From Methylobacterium dankookense (GTDB lineage Bacteria > Pseudomonadota > Alphaproteobacteria > Rhizobiales > Beijerinckiaceae), in assembly GCF_902141855.1 (NCBI RefSeq), contig NZ_CABFVH010000014.1, positions 1 through 64,000 of the forward strand: a stretch of 64,000 bases of DNA, given 5' to 3'. A program made the position numbers and the translations under genes. The notes beneath the pieces were generated by a model. It was not told the origin of the DNA and ran no database searches. It saw nothing but the letters and a program-made list of their open reading frames with translations. Position 1 is the stretch's first letter. Each line of letters opens with the position of its first letter. Positions 38,391-52,179 of the stretch are shown piece by piece.

Positions 38391-39665
38391 GTGACAGCAC
38401 CGATCCGGCCGAACCCGCCCCAGGGCGCGAGCCTGCACGCGCCGGCCGCCTGGGTGGGTCCGGGCTTTGCCGAGTTCGTGGCGATCGTCGCGCTGATGAT
38501 GGCGGTGACGGCGATCTCGATCGACAACCTGCTGCCGGCCTTCCCGGCGATCCAGGCGCGCTTCGCCGTCGCCGACCCGAACCACCTGCAGCTCCTCGTC
38601 TACGTCTACATGATCGGCTTCGGCGTGGCGCAAATCGTCTACGGGCCGGTCTCGGACGCGCTCGGGCGGCGGCCGGTGCTGCTCGCCGGGCTCGCGATCT
38701 ACACGGCGGGCAGCCTCCTCGCGATGATCGCACCGAGCTTCGGCTGGCTGCTCGCCGCCCGCATCGTCCAGGGCATCGGGGCCGCGAGCGGGCGCGTGCT
38801 CTCGACGGCGATCGTGCGCGACCGCTTCGCCGGCCGCGAGATGGCGAGCGTGATGTCGCTCATCATGATGGTGTTCCTGATCGTGCCGATGATCGCACCC
38901 GCCATCGGCGGCGCGATGCTGGCGCTCGGCTCCTGGATCTACGTCTTCGTCTCGATGCTGGCGCTCGCCGGGATCTGCACGCTCTGGTTCTCGCTGCGCA
39001 TGCCGGAGACCCTGCACCCGGAATACCGCCGCCCGCTCTCCCTCCGGTCAACGGGTGAGGCGCTGATGACGACGCTGCGCTGCCGGGTCGCCATCGGCTA
39101 CGCCACGGCGCTCGGCCTGCTCACCGGCTGCATCATGGGCTATGTCGGCTCGGCCCAGCAGGTCTTCGACACCGGGCTCTACCACCTCGGGGCGCTGTTC
39201 CCGCTCGCCTTCGGGCTCGTTGCTGGGGCGATGGGCGCGGCGACCCTCGTCAACGCCCGCATCGTGCGCAAGCTCGGCATGCGCCCGCTCTCCCATGCCG
39301 GCCTCGCGGCCTTCCTCTGTGTCGGACTCGCGCAGGTCGGGCTGTCCCTGAGCTATCACGGCCACCCGCCGCTTGCCCTGTTTCTCGGCGTGCTGGCGCT
39401 GAACCAGTTCCTGATCAGCTTCGCCATGCCGAACTTCAACGCGCTGGCGCTGGAGCCCCTCGGGGTGATCGCGGGGACGGCCTCGTCCTTCCTCGGCTTC
39501 TACACGACGATCCTCGGCGCCTTCTGCGGGTTCCTGATCGGGCAGGCCTTCGACGGGACGACGCTGCCGATCGGCATCGGCTATGCCGGCCTCGGCGGGC
39601 TCGCCCTCCTCGTGGTGGCCTGGACCGAGCATGGCCGCCTGTTCCGCGGCGGCGTTTCCGGTTGA
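38391..39665 (+). CDS. MFS drug-resistance transporter, Bcr/CflA type
   Basis: A 424-residue, 12-helix efflux transporter. The first helix is FVAIVALMMAVTAISIDNLLP and the MFS motif A is YGPVSDALGRRPVLL. Motif C-like and Bcr-specific segments are RIVQGIGAASGRVLSTAIVRDRF and PMIAPAIGGAML. It is probably a proton-driven exporter of drugs or metabolites. GTG 38391 is the likely start (GAGG is upstream); a TTG at 38337 would add 18 non-membrane residues. It is divergent from the Pmp3 gene and followed by the DoxX gene. Confidence 0.9.
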   Translation: MTAPIRPNPPQGASLHAPAAWVGPGFAEFVAIVALMMAVTAISIDNLLPAFPAIQARFAVADPNHLQLLVYVYMIGFGVAQIVYGPVSDALGRRPVLLAGLAIYTAGSLLAMIAPSFGWLLAARIVQGIGAASGRVLSTAIVRDRFAGREMASVMSLIMMVFLIVPMIAPAIGGAMLALGSWIYVFVSMLALAGICTLWFSLRMPETLHPEYRRPLSLRSTGEALMTTLRCRVAIGYATALGLLTGCIMGYVGSAQQVFDTGLYHLGALFPLAFGLVAGAMGAATLVNARIVRKLGMRPLSHAGLAAFLCVGLAQVGLSLSYHGHPPLALFLGVLALNQFLISFAMPNFNALALEPLGVIAGTASSFLGFYTTILGAFCGFLIGQAFDGTTLPIGIGYAGLGGLALLVVAWTEHGRLFRGGVSG

Positions 39666-39753
39666 TAGGCGCGATCGGAGAGATCGCCTTAACCGGCCCT
39701 CCACCCTGAGGGGCGAGATTTTCCGGGTTCGTTCCCGAAGCCCCGGAGCCCCC

Positions 39754-40254
39754 GTGATCACCCGAGCCCAGGATGCTCTCAGCCTCGCCGCGCGCCTTCT
39801 GCTCGCGGCGGCCCTGCTGCCCACCGGCATCGCCCGGGCGCTCAACGTCTCCGGCTTCGCCCTGACGCTGGCCGGTGCCGGGATCCCGGCCCCGAACGCG
39901 GTCGCCACCGCGATGGTAGTGGTGCAGGTCTTCGGGCCGCTCGCCCTGATCCTCGGCGTGATGCCGCGGCTCACCGGCCTTGCGCTGTCCGCCTTCGCAG
40001 CCGGCATGGCGCTGGTGTTGCATCCTTTCTGGCAATTCACCGGAGCCGCGGCGCAGGCCGAGCGTACCCTGATGCTGGCCGATCTCGGCCTCGCCGGCGG
40101 CTTCCTGTTCTACGCGCTCTCGGGGCCCGGCGCCTGGAGCTGGCAGGGCTGGCGCGCCGGCGCGGCCGCGCCTGCGAAGAAGGCCGGCGGCGCCAAGAAG
40201 GCCGCCAACAGCAACGGCCCGAAGCGCGGCGCGAGGCCGGCGCGCGCCGCCTAG
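39754..40254 (+). CDS. DoxX-family membrane protein with Lys/Ala-rich tail
   Basis: A 166-residue protein with four hydrophobic helices (LLLAAALLPTGIARAL, VVVQVFGPLALILGVMPRL and others) as in DoxX. A basic C-terminal tail contains KKAGGAKKAANSNGPKRG. The GTG start has GGAG nine bases upstream. DoxX proteins are tied to redox or quinone functions. The basic tail could contact nucleic acid or phospholipid but has no assigned role. The TAG stop is formed by the left end of the adjoining palindromic repeat. Confidence 0.78.
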   Translation: MITRAQDALSLAARLLLAAALLPTGIARALNVSGFALTLAGAGIPAPNAVATAMVVVQVFGPLALILGVMPRLTGLALSAFAAGMALVLHPFWQFTGAAAQAERTLMLADLGLAGGFLFYALSGPGAWSWQGWRAGAAAPAKKAGGAKKAANSNGPKRGARPARAA

Positions 40255-40318
40255 AGCCGTCGTCGTGACGCGCTCTCATCCGCTGAACCGGCGACCGCTT
40301 CGGCGGAGAGCGCTCTAG
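40251..40318. repeat. Dispersed intergenic hairpin element, copy 1
   Basis: Bounded by CTAGAGC (40251-40257) and GCTCTAG (40312-40318). Inside are GTGACGCGCTCTC, CCGCTGAACCGG and CGGCGGAGAGCG, which pair into a long stem. It is related to copies at 47229-47288, 49239-49289 and 61930-61985. Its two ends supply the TAG stop codons of both convergent neighbours (DoxX gene and MFS transporter). Confidence 0.78.
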
Positions 40319-41736
40319 TTCCGCCCCGGCGCCCCGACCGGGGCCGCCGCGGCCATGCGCCGGCCCGACACCTCGGCGCCGGCGTCGGAGCTGAGCCGGC
40401 GGAAGGCGAGGACGGAGGTGCCCGAGATCAGCGCCACCGCGAGGAAGGCGATCCCGAAATCCCCCGCCGCGAGGGCGGTGCGGCCGTGCCAGGCGGCCGC
40501 GCCCTCCAGGGCGAGGGCGCCCAGCGTGACGCCCAGGCTGAGCGAGATCTGCTGCGCCACGCTCGCGAGGCTCGTGCCCGCGCTCATCTCCCGGGATTCC
40601 AGATCCGCGTAGGCGATGGCGTTGATGCAGGTGAACTGCATCGAGCGCAGGCACCCGCCGAAGAAGAGCAGGCCGACCATCAGCCAGTGCGGCGTCTGCG
40701 CCGTGAACAGGCCGTTCAGGGCGAGGAAGGCCGAGGCCATCACCGCGTTCGTCACCATCACGGCCCGGAAGCCGAAGCGGCGCAGGATGCGTGGCCCCAC
40801 CGTCTTCACGAACATGGCGCCGGCCGCCGCCGCGAAAGTGATGAGGCCCGATTGCAGGGCGTCGAGCCCGAAGCCGATCTGGAGCATCAGCGGCAGCAGG
40901 AACGGGATCGCCCCGGTGCCGATCCGGAACAGCGAGCCGCCCGTCACCGCCGCGCGGAAGGTCGGGTAGCGCATCAGGTCGAGCCGCAGCACCGGATGCG
41001 CCGTGCGCCGGGCATGCCGGAGATAGAGCACGAGCAGCGCCGCGCCGAGGCCGAGGCAGCCCCAGGAGAGCCAGTCCGGCAGGAGATGGCGCCCGAGCGA
41101 GGCGAGACCGAGCATCAGGCCCGCGAGGCCGGGGCCGAGGAGCAGGAAGCCGGCGAGGTCGAGCGGCGGCCGCTCCACCTCGCGCAGATCCTCGAAATAG
41201 AGGGTCGCGAGGACGATGCCGGCGAGCCCGATCGGGATGTTGATGAAGAAGATCCAGCGCCAGTCGAGCCATGTGGTGATCAGCCCGCCGAGCGGCGGCC
41301 CGAGGATCGGGCCGATCAGCGCCGGGATGGTGAGATAGGCGAGCGCCGACACGAGTTCCGACTTCGGCACGCTGCGCAGGATCACGAGGCGCCCGACCGG
41401 CACCATCATCGCGCCGCCCAGACCCTGGAGGAAGCGCGCGGCTACGAAACCCATGAGCCCGTCCGCGGCCGCGCAGGCGAGAGAGCCCGCCATGAACACG
41501 CCGAGCGCTGCGCGGAACACGGTCCTCGCCCCGAACCGGTCGGCCATCCAGCCGCTGACGGGAATGAAGATCGCGAGGCTGACGAGATAGGCCGTCAGCG
41601 CGAGCTTCAGGGCGATGGGATCCTCGCCCAGGCTCGTCGCGATGGTCGGCAGGGCGGTCGCGATCACCGTGGAATCCGTGTTCTCCATGAACAGGGCGGT
41701 GGCGACGACGAGGGGAACGATCCGGGTGGGAGGCAT
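40315..41736 (-). CDS. MFS multidrug transporter, DHA2 (EmrB/QacA) family
   Basis: A 473-residue transporter. Its hallmarks are FMENTDSTVIATALPTIATS (EmrB-type motif D1), SGWMADRFGARTVFR (motif A), LQGLGGAMMVPVGRLVIL and WRWIFFINIPIGLAGI, characteristic of the 14-helix DHA2 group. It probably exports drugs or other toxic molecules by proton antiport. ATG 41736 is chosen because the upstream frame is not membrane-like. The C-terminal end is a short Ala/Arg tail, and the TAG stop lies in the adjacent repeat. Confidence 0.92.
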   Translation of the reverse strand: MPPTRIVPLVVATALFMENTDSTVIATALPTIATSLGEDPIALKLALTAYLVSLAIFIPVSGWMADRFGARTVFRAALGVFMAGSLACAAADGLMGFVAARFLQGLGGAMMVPVGRLVILRSVPKSELVSALAYLTIPALIGPILGPPLGGLITTWLDWRWIFFINIPIGLAGIVLATLYFEDLREVERPPLDLAGFLLLGPGLAGLMLGLASLGRHLLPDWLSWGCLGLGAALLVLYLRHARRTAHPVLRLDLMRYPTFRAAVTGGSLFRIGTGAIPFLLPLMLQIGFGLDALQSGLITFAAAAGAMFVKTVGPRILRRFGFRAVMVTNAVMASAFLALNGLFTAQTPHWLMVGLLFFGGCLRSMQFTCINAIAYADLESREMSAGTSLASVAQQISLSLGVTLGALALEGAAAWHGRTALAAGDFGIAFLAVALISGTSVLAFRRLSSDAGAEVSGRRMAAAAPVGAPGRN

Positions 41737-41996
41737 CGGCCTCAACAAGCGGTTTGGTGAAGGCCGGGTTGCATCCTTCCCGCCGCTCCGCAAGTCGTGA
41801 TCGACTCTCCGCGGGGCGGGCGGGAATCCGTGGCGGATCGGCCACGGATTGTTTCTGAAAGCGGCTCGCGCGACCGCCAGCCCTTCCGGCCAAGCTGCCG
41901 CCGCCTTAAACTCGGCCGCACGTTCCGCGACTGCCCGCCTCCGCCATGGGTGCCATGGCACGCGGGATCCGAGACCGCCCTTAAGAAAGTGACCGG

Positions 41997-44562
<2,566 letters not shown>

Positions 44563-44641
44563 TCGGCCGGTCCGCGGCCCGTTGCATCCCGACTCGGCCA
44601 CGCGCATGGAAGCCGGGATTCAATCGGAGCGGGAGGAACGG

Positions 44642-45589
44642 ATGCGCGTACTGGTGGTCGGAGCCGGGGCGACGGGCGGCTATTTCGGGGCGCGGCTCGC
44701 CGAGATCGGCCGCGACGTCACCTTCCTCGTGCGTCCGGCCCGCGCCGAGAAGCTCGCCGCGCGGGGCCTCGTCGTGAAGAGCCCGCTCGGTGACCTGCAC
44801 ATCGAGCGGCCCAGGACGATCACGGCGGACGGGCTCAAGGCCGGCGAGGGCGCCTTCGATCTCGTGGTGCTCTCCTGCAAGGCCTACGACCTCGACGCCG
44901 CCATCGCCGACATGGCGCCCGCCGTAACCGAGGGCACCGTCGTCCTGCCGATCCTCAACGGGCTGCGCCATCTCGATGCCCTGGACGCGGCCTTCGGCCC
45001 GGCGCGGGTGCTCGGCGGCTCCTGCGCCATCATCTCGACGGTGGGACCGGCCGATGAGATCCGCCACATGAGCGAGCTCTGCTCCATCACCTACGGCGAG
45101 CGCGACGGCGGCCGCTCGGAGCGCGTCCAGGCGATCGATGCGGTGATGCAGGGCGCCAAGTTCCAGGCGCCCCTCAGCGAGAAGGTCCTGCTGGAGATGT
45201 GGGAGAAGTGGGTGTTCCTGGCGACACTCGCGGGCTCCACCACGCTGATGCGGGCGGCGATCGGCGACATCCTGGCCGCGCCGGGCGGCCACGCCCTGAT
45301 CACGGGCCTCCACGAGGAATGCCTCGCGATCGCGGCCGCGAACGGCCATGCCCCGCGCGAGAAGGTCGCCGCTCAGGCGCGGACGACGCTGACGGCGGAG
45401 GGCTCGCCGATGACGGCCTCGATGCTGCGGGACATCCTGGGCGGAGGCCGCATCGAGGCCGACCACATCGTCGGCGACCTGGCTGCGCGCGGCCATGCGG
45501 CGAAGCCGGGCTCCACCTATCCGCTGCTCGCGCTGGTCTATACCGGGCTGAAGGCCTACGAGGCCAAGCGCGCCCGCGAGGCTCAGTAG
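44642..45589 (+). CDS. 2-Dehydropantoate 2-reductase family protein
   Basis: A 315-residue NADPH-dependent reductase of the ketopantoate reductase (ApbA/PanE) family. VLVVGAGATGGYFGARLA is the nucleotide-binding loop. The catalytic Lys region is MWEKWVFLATLAGSTTLMRA and the C-terminal AKPGSTYPLLALVY is typical. Ketopantoate reduction for pantothenate synthesis is possible, but paralogues with other 2-oxo acid substrates are common. GGAGG six bases before ATG 44642 fixes the start. Confidence 0.88.
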   Translation: MRVLVVGAGATGGYFGARLAEIGRDVTFLVRPARAEKLAARGLVVKSPLGDLHIERPRTITADGLKAGEGAFDLVVLSCKAYDLDAAIADMAPAVTEGTVVLPILNGLRHLDALDAAFGPARVLGGSCAIISTVGPADEIRHMSELCSITYGERDGGRSERVQAIDAVMQGAKFQAPLSEKVLLEMWEKWVFLATLAGSTTLMRAAIGDILAAPGGHALITGLHEECLAIAAANGHAPREKVAAQARTTLTAEGSPMTASMLRDILGGGRIEADHIVGDLAARGHAAKPGSTYPLLALVYTGLKAYEAKRAREAQ

Positions 45590-45753
45590 CGCGGGCCGCG
45601 CGGGGGCGGAGCGCCGTATTCGAGCTGCGTCTTGGCATCGACGCGCGGGGGCGGGGGGCTCAGCTCCGGTCCCGGTGCGGCGGGCGCGTTCGAGCAGGCG
45701 GCGAGCCCGAGGGCAGCGAGCGCCGCGAGGACGAGGCGGGGCAGGGGGACCAT
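45583..45753 (-). CDS. Small lipoprotein
   Basis: A 56-residue lipoprotein. The signal peptide VLAALAALGLAAC ends in a lipobox cysteine, followed by a Pro-rich, probably disordered tail with PELSPPPPRVDAKTQLEYGA. ATG 45753 has GGAG seven bases upstream; ATG 45765 lacks one. It overlaps the end of the convergent reductase gene by seven bases. No family is recognised. Confidence 0.68.
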   Translation of the reverse strand: MVPLPRLVLAALAALGLAACSNAPAAPGPELSPPPPRVDAKTQLEYGAPPPRGPRY

Positions 45754-45887
45754 TGTCGGCTCCATCTGGTATAGCGGCCGCCTTTCTCGGCCGCGAAAAG
45801 GCCGGAAGCTCGGCTGTAACGTGACGACGGCGTGCGCGAAGCGTGGCCGTTTCGCGACATGATGAATCGAACGTTGAGGAGACGACA

Positions 45888-47186
45888 CTGACACCCGCCG
45901 CCCGCTGCTCCGCCGCCATCGAGGTGCTGGCCGATATCGCGGCGCGCCGCCGTCCGGCGGCCGACGCTCTGAAGGATTGGGGCCTGGCTCACCGTTTCGC
46001 CGGCTCGGGCGACCGAGCCGCCATCGCGAGCCTCGTCTACGACGCCCTGCGCCGGCGCGCCTCCTCCGCCTGGATCATGGGTGACGACGCCCCGCGCGCC
46101 GTGCTGATCGGCTCCTTGCGCCTGCAGCAGGGGCTTGCCGCGCCCTCGATCGCGGCCCTGTTCAGCGCCGAGCGCTTCGCTCCCGAGCCGCTGAACGCGG
46201 AGGAGCGCGCGCGGCTCGACCAGGGCAACCTCGCCGACGCGCCTCCGGCGATCGCAGGCGACGTGCCCGAATGGGTGCTGCCGGAACTTGAGAGCCTGCT
46301 GGGCGCCGAGCTGCTGCCCGAGTTGAAGGCGCTCGCCCGGCGTGCGCCGCTCGACATCCGCCTGAACACGCTGAAGCAGAGCCGCGACGAAGCTCTGCCG
46401 GGCCTCGCGCATCTCGCGGGCGAGCCCACGCCCTTCGCGCCGCAGGGTCTGCGCATCCCCATCGGGGCCGACGGGCGCGGGCCCGCGCTCCATGTCGAGC
46501 CGGAATTCCTGGACGGCTGGTACGAGATCCAGGACGAGGGCTCGCAGCTCGCGGCTCTCCTCGCAGAGCCTCGGGCGGGCGAGACCATCGTCGACCTCTG
46601 CGCGGGCGGCGGCGGCAAGACGCTGGCGCTCGCGAGCCAGACGGGCAACGGCGCCCGGCTCATCGCCAGCGACGAGGATCCGCGCCGCCTCGCCCCGATC
46701 CACGAGCGCCTGCGCCGCTCCGGCGCCGCGGCCGAGGTGCGGACGCCCCGCACCGGACGGGCGCGCACGGACGTGCTCGCCGATCTCGACGGGATTGTGG
46801 ACCGGGTCGTGGTCGATGCGCCCTGCACCGGGGCGGGCACGTGGCGGCGCAACCCGGATGCGAAATGGCGCCTGCGCCCCGGCAGCCTCGAGACCCGCAT
46901 CGCCGAGCAGACGGCCGTACTCGACCGGGCCGCACGCCTCGTGCGGCCGGGTGGGCGCATCGTCTACGTGACCTGCTCGCTGCTGCCGCGGGAGAATGAC
47001 GGCGCGCTCGACGCCTTCCTCGGGCGGACGAAGGGCTTTACCGTCGTGTCGGCCCGGGACGTCGTCACGCGCGTGTTGCCGGGCCTGGCAGAGGCCGTGC
47101 GCTTCACCCGTCACGGCCTCCAGATGAGCCCCGCCCGCACGGGCACGGACGGGTTCTACGTGGCGAGCCTGGAGCGGCGCGCCTGA
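45888..47186 (+). CDS. RsmB-family RNA cytosine-C5 methyltransferase
   Basis: A 432-residue protein: an N-terminal NusB-like helical domain (LADIAARRRPAADALK and RAAIASLVYDALRRR), then the RNA m5C methyltransferase fold with ETIVDLCAGGGGKTLALA, VDAPCTGAGTWRRNPDAKW and YVTCSLLPREN. The two cysteines are the catalytic and release residues of the NOL1/NOP2/Sun family. The target is probably 16S rRNA. No ATG fits. CTG 45888 has GAGGAG seven bases upstream and yields MTPAARCSAAIEVL; GTG 45843 lacks a ribosome site but is in frame. Confidence 0.9.
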   Translation: MTPAARCSAAIEVLADIAARRRPAADALKDWGLAHRFAGSGDRAAIASLVYDALRRRASSAWIMGDDAPRAVLIGSLRLQQGLAAPSIAALFSAERFAPEPLNAEERARLDQGNLADAPPAIAGDVPEWVLPELESLLGAELLPELKALARRAPLDIRLNTLKQSRDEALPGLAHLAGEPTPFAPQGLRIPIGADGRGPALHVEPEFLDGWYEIQDEGSQLAALLAEPRAGETIVDLCAGGGGKTLALASQTGNGARLIASDEDPRRLAPIHERLRRSGAAAEVRTPRTGRARTDVLADLDGIVDRVVVDAPCTGAGTWRRNPDAKWRLRPGSLETRIAEQTAVLDRAARLVRPGGRIVYVTCSLLPRENDGALDAFLGRTKGFTVVSARDVVTRVLPGLAEAVRFTRHGLQMSPARTGTDGFYVASLERRA

Positions 47187-47228
47187 AGCCATCTCCGATC
47201 GCGCTACGATCGGACATGGCTTCAAGCC

Positions 47229-47288
47229 TTCGTTGTGACGCGCCCTCTTACGCCGAACCGGTATCCATTTCGGCTTGAGAGCGCTCCG
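47229..47288. repeat. Dispersed intergenic hairpin element, copy 2
   Basis: Contains TTGTGACGCGCCCTCTTAC, GCCGAACCGGTATCCATTTC and GGCTTGAGAGCGCTCC, matching the other three copies. It lies between the rRNA methyltransferase gene and the end of the convergent guaA gene. Its stem could serve as a terminator for either gene. Confidence 0.78.
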
Positions 47289-47292
47289 AGCC

Positions 47293-48849
47293 TCACTCCC
47301 ACTCGATCGTGCCGGGCGGCTTCGACGTGATGTCGTAGGTCACCCGGTTGATGCCCTTGACCTCGTTGATGATGCGGGTCGCGACCCGGCCGAGGAAGGC
47401 CATGTCGAAGGGGTAGAAGTCGGCGGTCATGCCGTCCACCGAGGTGACGGCGCGCAGCGCGCAGACATGGTCGTAGGTGCGCCCATCACCCATCACGCCG
47501 ACCGTCTTGACCGGCAGGATCACCGCGAAGGCCTGCCAGATCGTGTCGTAGAGGCCCGCCTTGCGGATCTCCTCGAGGTAGATCGCGTCGGCCTTGCGCA
47601 GGGCGTCGAGCTTCTCGGTCGTGATCGTGCCGGGGCAGCGGATGGCGAGGCCGGGGCCCGGGAAGGGGTGGCGGCCGACGAAGCCCTCGGGCAGGCCGAG
47701 CTCGCGCCCGAGCACGCGGACCTCGTCCTTGAACAGCTCGCGCAGGGGCTCCACGAGCTTCATGTTCATGCGCTCGGGCAGGCCGCCCACGTTGTGGTGG
47801 CTCTTGATCGTCACCGAGGGGCCGCCCGTGAAGGATACGCTCTCGATCACGTCCGGGTAGAGCGTGCCCTGCGCGAGGAAGGCCGCGCCGCCGATCTTCT
47901 TCGATTCGGCCTCGAACACGTCGATGAACAGGCGTCCGATCGTCTTGCGCTTCACCTCGGGGTCGCTGACCCCTTCGAGCGCCGAGAGGAACATCTCCTG
48001 CGCCTGAACGTGGACGAGGGGGATGTTGTAGTGGTCGCGGAACAGCCGCACGACCTCCTCGGCCTCGCCCTGGCGGAGCAGGCCGTGATCCACGAAGACG
48101 CAGGTGAGCTGGTCGCCGATCGCCTCGTGGATCAGCACCGCGGCCACCGCCGAATCGACGCCGCCGGACAGGCCGCAGATCACCCGCTCGGTGCCGACCT
48201 GCTCGCGGATCTTGGCGATCGATTCCTCACGGTAGGCGCCCATGGTCCAGTCGCCGGAGCAGCCAGCGATGTCGCGCACGAAGTTGCGGATCAGGAGCGC
48301 GCCGTGGGGCGTGTGCGCCACCTCCGGGTGGAACTGGACCGCGTAGAACTTCCGCGCCTCGTCCGCGACCGCCGCGAAGGGCGCGTTCTTCGAGATCGCC
48401 ACCGTGGTGAAGCCGTCGGGCAGCTTGGTGACGCGGTCGCCGTGGCTCATCCAGACCGGGTAGTGCTCGCCCACGTGCCAGACGCCCTTGAACAAGGCGC
48501 ATTCGGCCAGGATCTCGATCTCGGCCCGGCCGAACTCGGCATGGTGGCCGCCCTCGACCTCGCCGCCGAGCTGAGCCGCCATGGTCTGCTGGCCGTAGCA
48601 GATGCCGAAGACCGGCACCCCGGAATCGAAGACCACCTGCGGCGTGCGCGGCGAGGCCTCGGTCGTCACCGATTCCGGTCCGCCCGAGAGGATCACGCCC
48701 TTGGGCCGCGTCTCGGCGAAGGCCTCGGCGGCCTTCGTGAACGGCACGATCTCGCAGTAGACGCCCTCCTCGCGCACGCGCCGCGCGATGAGCTGCGTCA
48801 CCTGGCTGCCGAAGTCGACGATGAGGATCTTGTCGTGGTCGGTCGTCAT
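47293..48849 (-). CDS. guaA: GMP synthase (glutamine-hydrolysing)
   Basis: A 518-residue enzyme converting XMP to GMP. The N-terminal class I amidotransferase domain has [12 protein letters not shown] (nucleophile Cys84) and [15 protein letters not shown] with the catalytic His. The synthetase P-loop is [18 protein letters not shown]. The C-terminal dimerisation domain ends [17 protein letters not shown]. The paired guaB lies 3 kb upstream on the other strand. Length and motif order are normal. Confidence 0.98.
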   Translation of the reverse strand: MTTDHDKILIVDFGSQVTQLIARRVREEGVYCEIVPFTKAAEAFAETRPKGVILSGGPESVTTEASPRTPQVVFDSGVPVFGICYGQQTMAAQLGGEVEGGHHAEFGRAEIEILAECALFKGVWHVGEHYPVWMSHGDRVTKLPDGFTTVAISKNAPFAAVADEARKFYAVQFHPEVAHTPHGALLIRNFVRDIAGCSGDWTMGAYREESIAKIREQVGTERVICGLSGGVDSAVAAVLIHEAIGDQLTCVFVDHGLLRQGEAEEVVRLFRDHYNIPLVHVQAQEMFLSALEGVSDPEVKRKTIGRLFIDVFEAESKKIGGAAFLAQGTLYPDVIESVSFTGGPSVTIKSHHNVGGLPERMNMKLVEPLRELFKDEVRVLGRELGLPEGFVGRHPFPGPGLAIRCPGTITTEKLDALRKADAIYLEEIRKAGLYDTIWQAFAVILPVKTVGVMGDGRTYDHVCALRAVTSVDGMTADFYPFDMAFLGRVATRIINEVKGINRVTYDITSKPPGTIEWE

Positions 48850-48989
48850 GGCACGCAGTTAGACGAGCGCCGGGTCGCGTGCAACGCGCATGCCCGCGGG
48901 GGCTGCCCCGCATGAGCCGGCGGTTAACACAACATTCATCGAATCCCGGCCAGACCGCCCACCCCACCAACGAACCAGGAGCTTCCACC

Positions 48990-49223
48990 GTGAAAGCAAC
49001 CGTCGTCGGACTTGCCGCCCTCGTCGCACTCGCCGGCCTCGCCGCGCCCGCGAGCGCGCTGCCTCTCGCGGGCGGCCCCATCGCCGCGCCGGCCAACGGC
49101 ATCGAGCAGGCCCGGGTGGTCAGGCGCACCGTGATCCGCGGGCCGCGCTGCCGCACCGTGGTGACCAAGCGGCGCGGGCCCTACGGCCGCGTCACCGTGG
49201 TCCGCCGCCGCCAGTGCTTCTGA
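48990..49223 (+). CDS. Small secreted basic protein of unknown function
   Basis: A 77-residue protein from GTG 48990 with AGGAG nine bases upstream. The signal peptide (VVGLAALVALAGLAAPASA) is followed by a short mature part rich in Arg, Val and Gly, with cysteines in RGPRCRTVV and the terminal RRQCF, which may pair. No family is recognised. It is divergent from guaA. A dispersed hairpin element and a perfect palindrome follow. Confidence 0.65.
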   Translation: MKATVVGLAALVALAGLAAPASALPLAGGPIAAPANGIEQARVVRRTVIRGPRCRTVVTKRRGPYGRVTVVRRRQCF

Positions 49224-49238
49224 CCGCGCCGTGACCTG

Positions 49239-49289
49239 GAGCGCTGTCAAGCCGAAGTGGATACCGGTTCGGCGAAAGAGAGCGGGTCA
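49239..49289 (-). repeat. Dispersed intergenic hairpin element, copy 3 (reverse orientation)
   Basis: Read on the minus strand it has GACCCGCTCTCTTTC, GCCGAACCGGTATCCACTTC and GGCTTGACAGCGCTC. It corresponds to copies 1, 2 and 4 in the opposite direction. It lies between a small secreted protein gene and the gmd operon. Confidence 0.75.
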
Positions 49290-49302
49290 AAACAAGGACT
49301 GA

Positions 49303-49324
49303 GAGCCGCCTCGCGAGGCGGCTC
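49303..49324. terminator. Perfect palindrome before the gmd operon
   Basis: A 22-base perfect palindrome, with arms GAGCCGCCTC and GAGGCGGCTC around GC, lies between repeat copy 3 and the putative gmd promoter. No T-tract is present. It may insulate the gmd operon from upstream transcription. Confidence 0.5.
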
Positions 49325-49378
49325 CAGCCCGGGCGATGCCGCCGGACCGCGGAGGCTCGCCGGGCTCCGGCGGATTGC

Positions 49379-49407
49379 TTGACTTGATATTCCGGCATCC
49401 CTAGCGA
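49379..49407 (+). promoter_or_regulatory. Possible housekeeping promoter of the gmd glycan operon
   Basis: TTGACT at 49379-49384, a 17-base spacer and TAGCGA at 49402-49407. The -35 is a good match and the -10 a weak one (TAnnnA). It sits in a locally A/T-richer stretch, and the expected start leaves a leader of about 25 bases before the gmd ATG. Confidence 0.42.
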
Positions 49408-49418
49408 ACGAGACCTGA

Positions 49419-51405
<1,987 letters not shown>

Positions 51406-51409
<4 letters not shown>

Positions 51410-52179
51410 CCCTCGACGCCACGCGACCGGACCGGAGGGACCCAGCCTTGCCCGATCCAGACCTGACCCCGGCGACGTCCTCCGCGACGCTGGCCGCCCG
51501 CCTCCACCCCGTCGCCGACGACCTCCTCGTCTGCCGCATCGAGCACCTGCCCACCTTCGCCGTTCCGCTCGGCCTCGCCGGCAATCCCGGGGCCCGCCTG
51601 GAAGCCTGGGCCCTCGCCGTGAGCCCGCAGGATGCCGGCGAGGCGATCTCCTACCTCCTGCTCCTGCGCGTCGCCGCCGGAAGCCGGGAGGATTTCCGGC
51701 CGGGCGGAGGCTTCGTCCTGGCGACCCATTTCCGCGACCTGCCGGTGGAGATCCTCACGGCGGATCGCTTCGTTCTCACGCCCCACGAATATGCGGTTCT
51801 GGCTCGGTCAGCGCTCACCGTGCAGCTCGGGGAGGATGACGGCGCGCGGCGCGCCGCCGACGCCCTGCTCGCGTTCCTGGCCCCGGGCCTCGACACCTTC
51901 CTCGACGCGGATGGCGAGGCGGAGCTGCTGGATCTCGGGCTGGACGGGCGCACACTCACCGTGACTGGCGGCTACCTGCCCCAATGGATCGTCCTGCGCG
52001 CGGAGGACGGCTACCACCGCTTCGCGGTCGAGGAAGCGGCCCTCCGCTTCGACGGGCCCGCAACGGCCGCGCTCACCCTCGATCCGGCCTGGACGCCCGG
52101 CCTGCTCGCCGACCGCGCCATCCTGGTCGGACGCGACGATCACCGCATCGGCGTCCTGCGCCGCCGGAGGGGCGCGTGA
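51406..52179 (+). CDS. Unrecognised protein of the GDP-deoxyhexose glycan operon
   Basis: A 257-residue soluble protein from a GTG in the GTGA overlap with rmd. It lacks a signal peptide and membrane segments. Visible pieces are VCRIEHLPTFAVPLGLAG, ISYLLLLRVAAGSREDFR, FVLATHFRDLPVEIL and VTGGYLPQWIVLRAEDGYHR. It does not resemble a glycosyltransferase or sugar-nucleotide enzyme known to me. Four-base overlaps on both sides make it an integral member of the operon. A regulatory, chaperone or acyl/sugar-binding role cannot be told apart. Confidence 0.75.
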
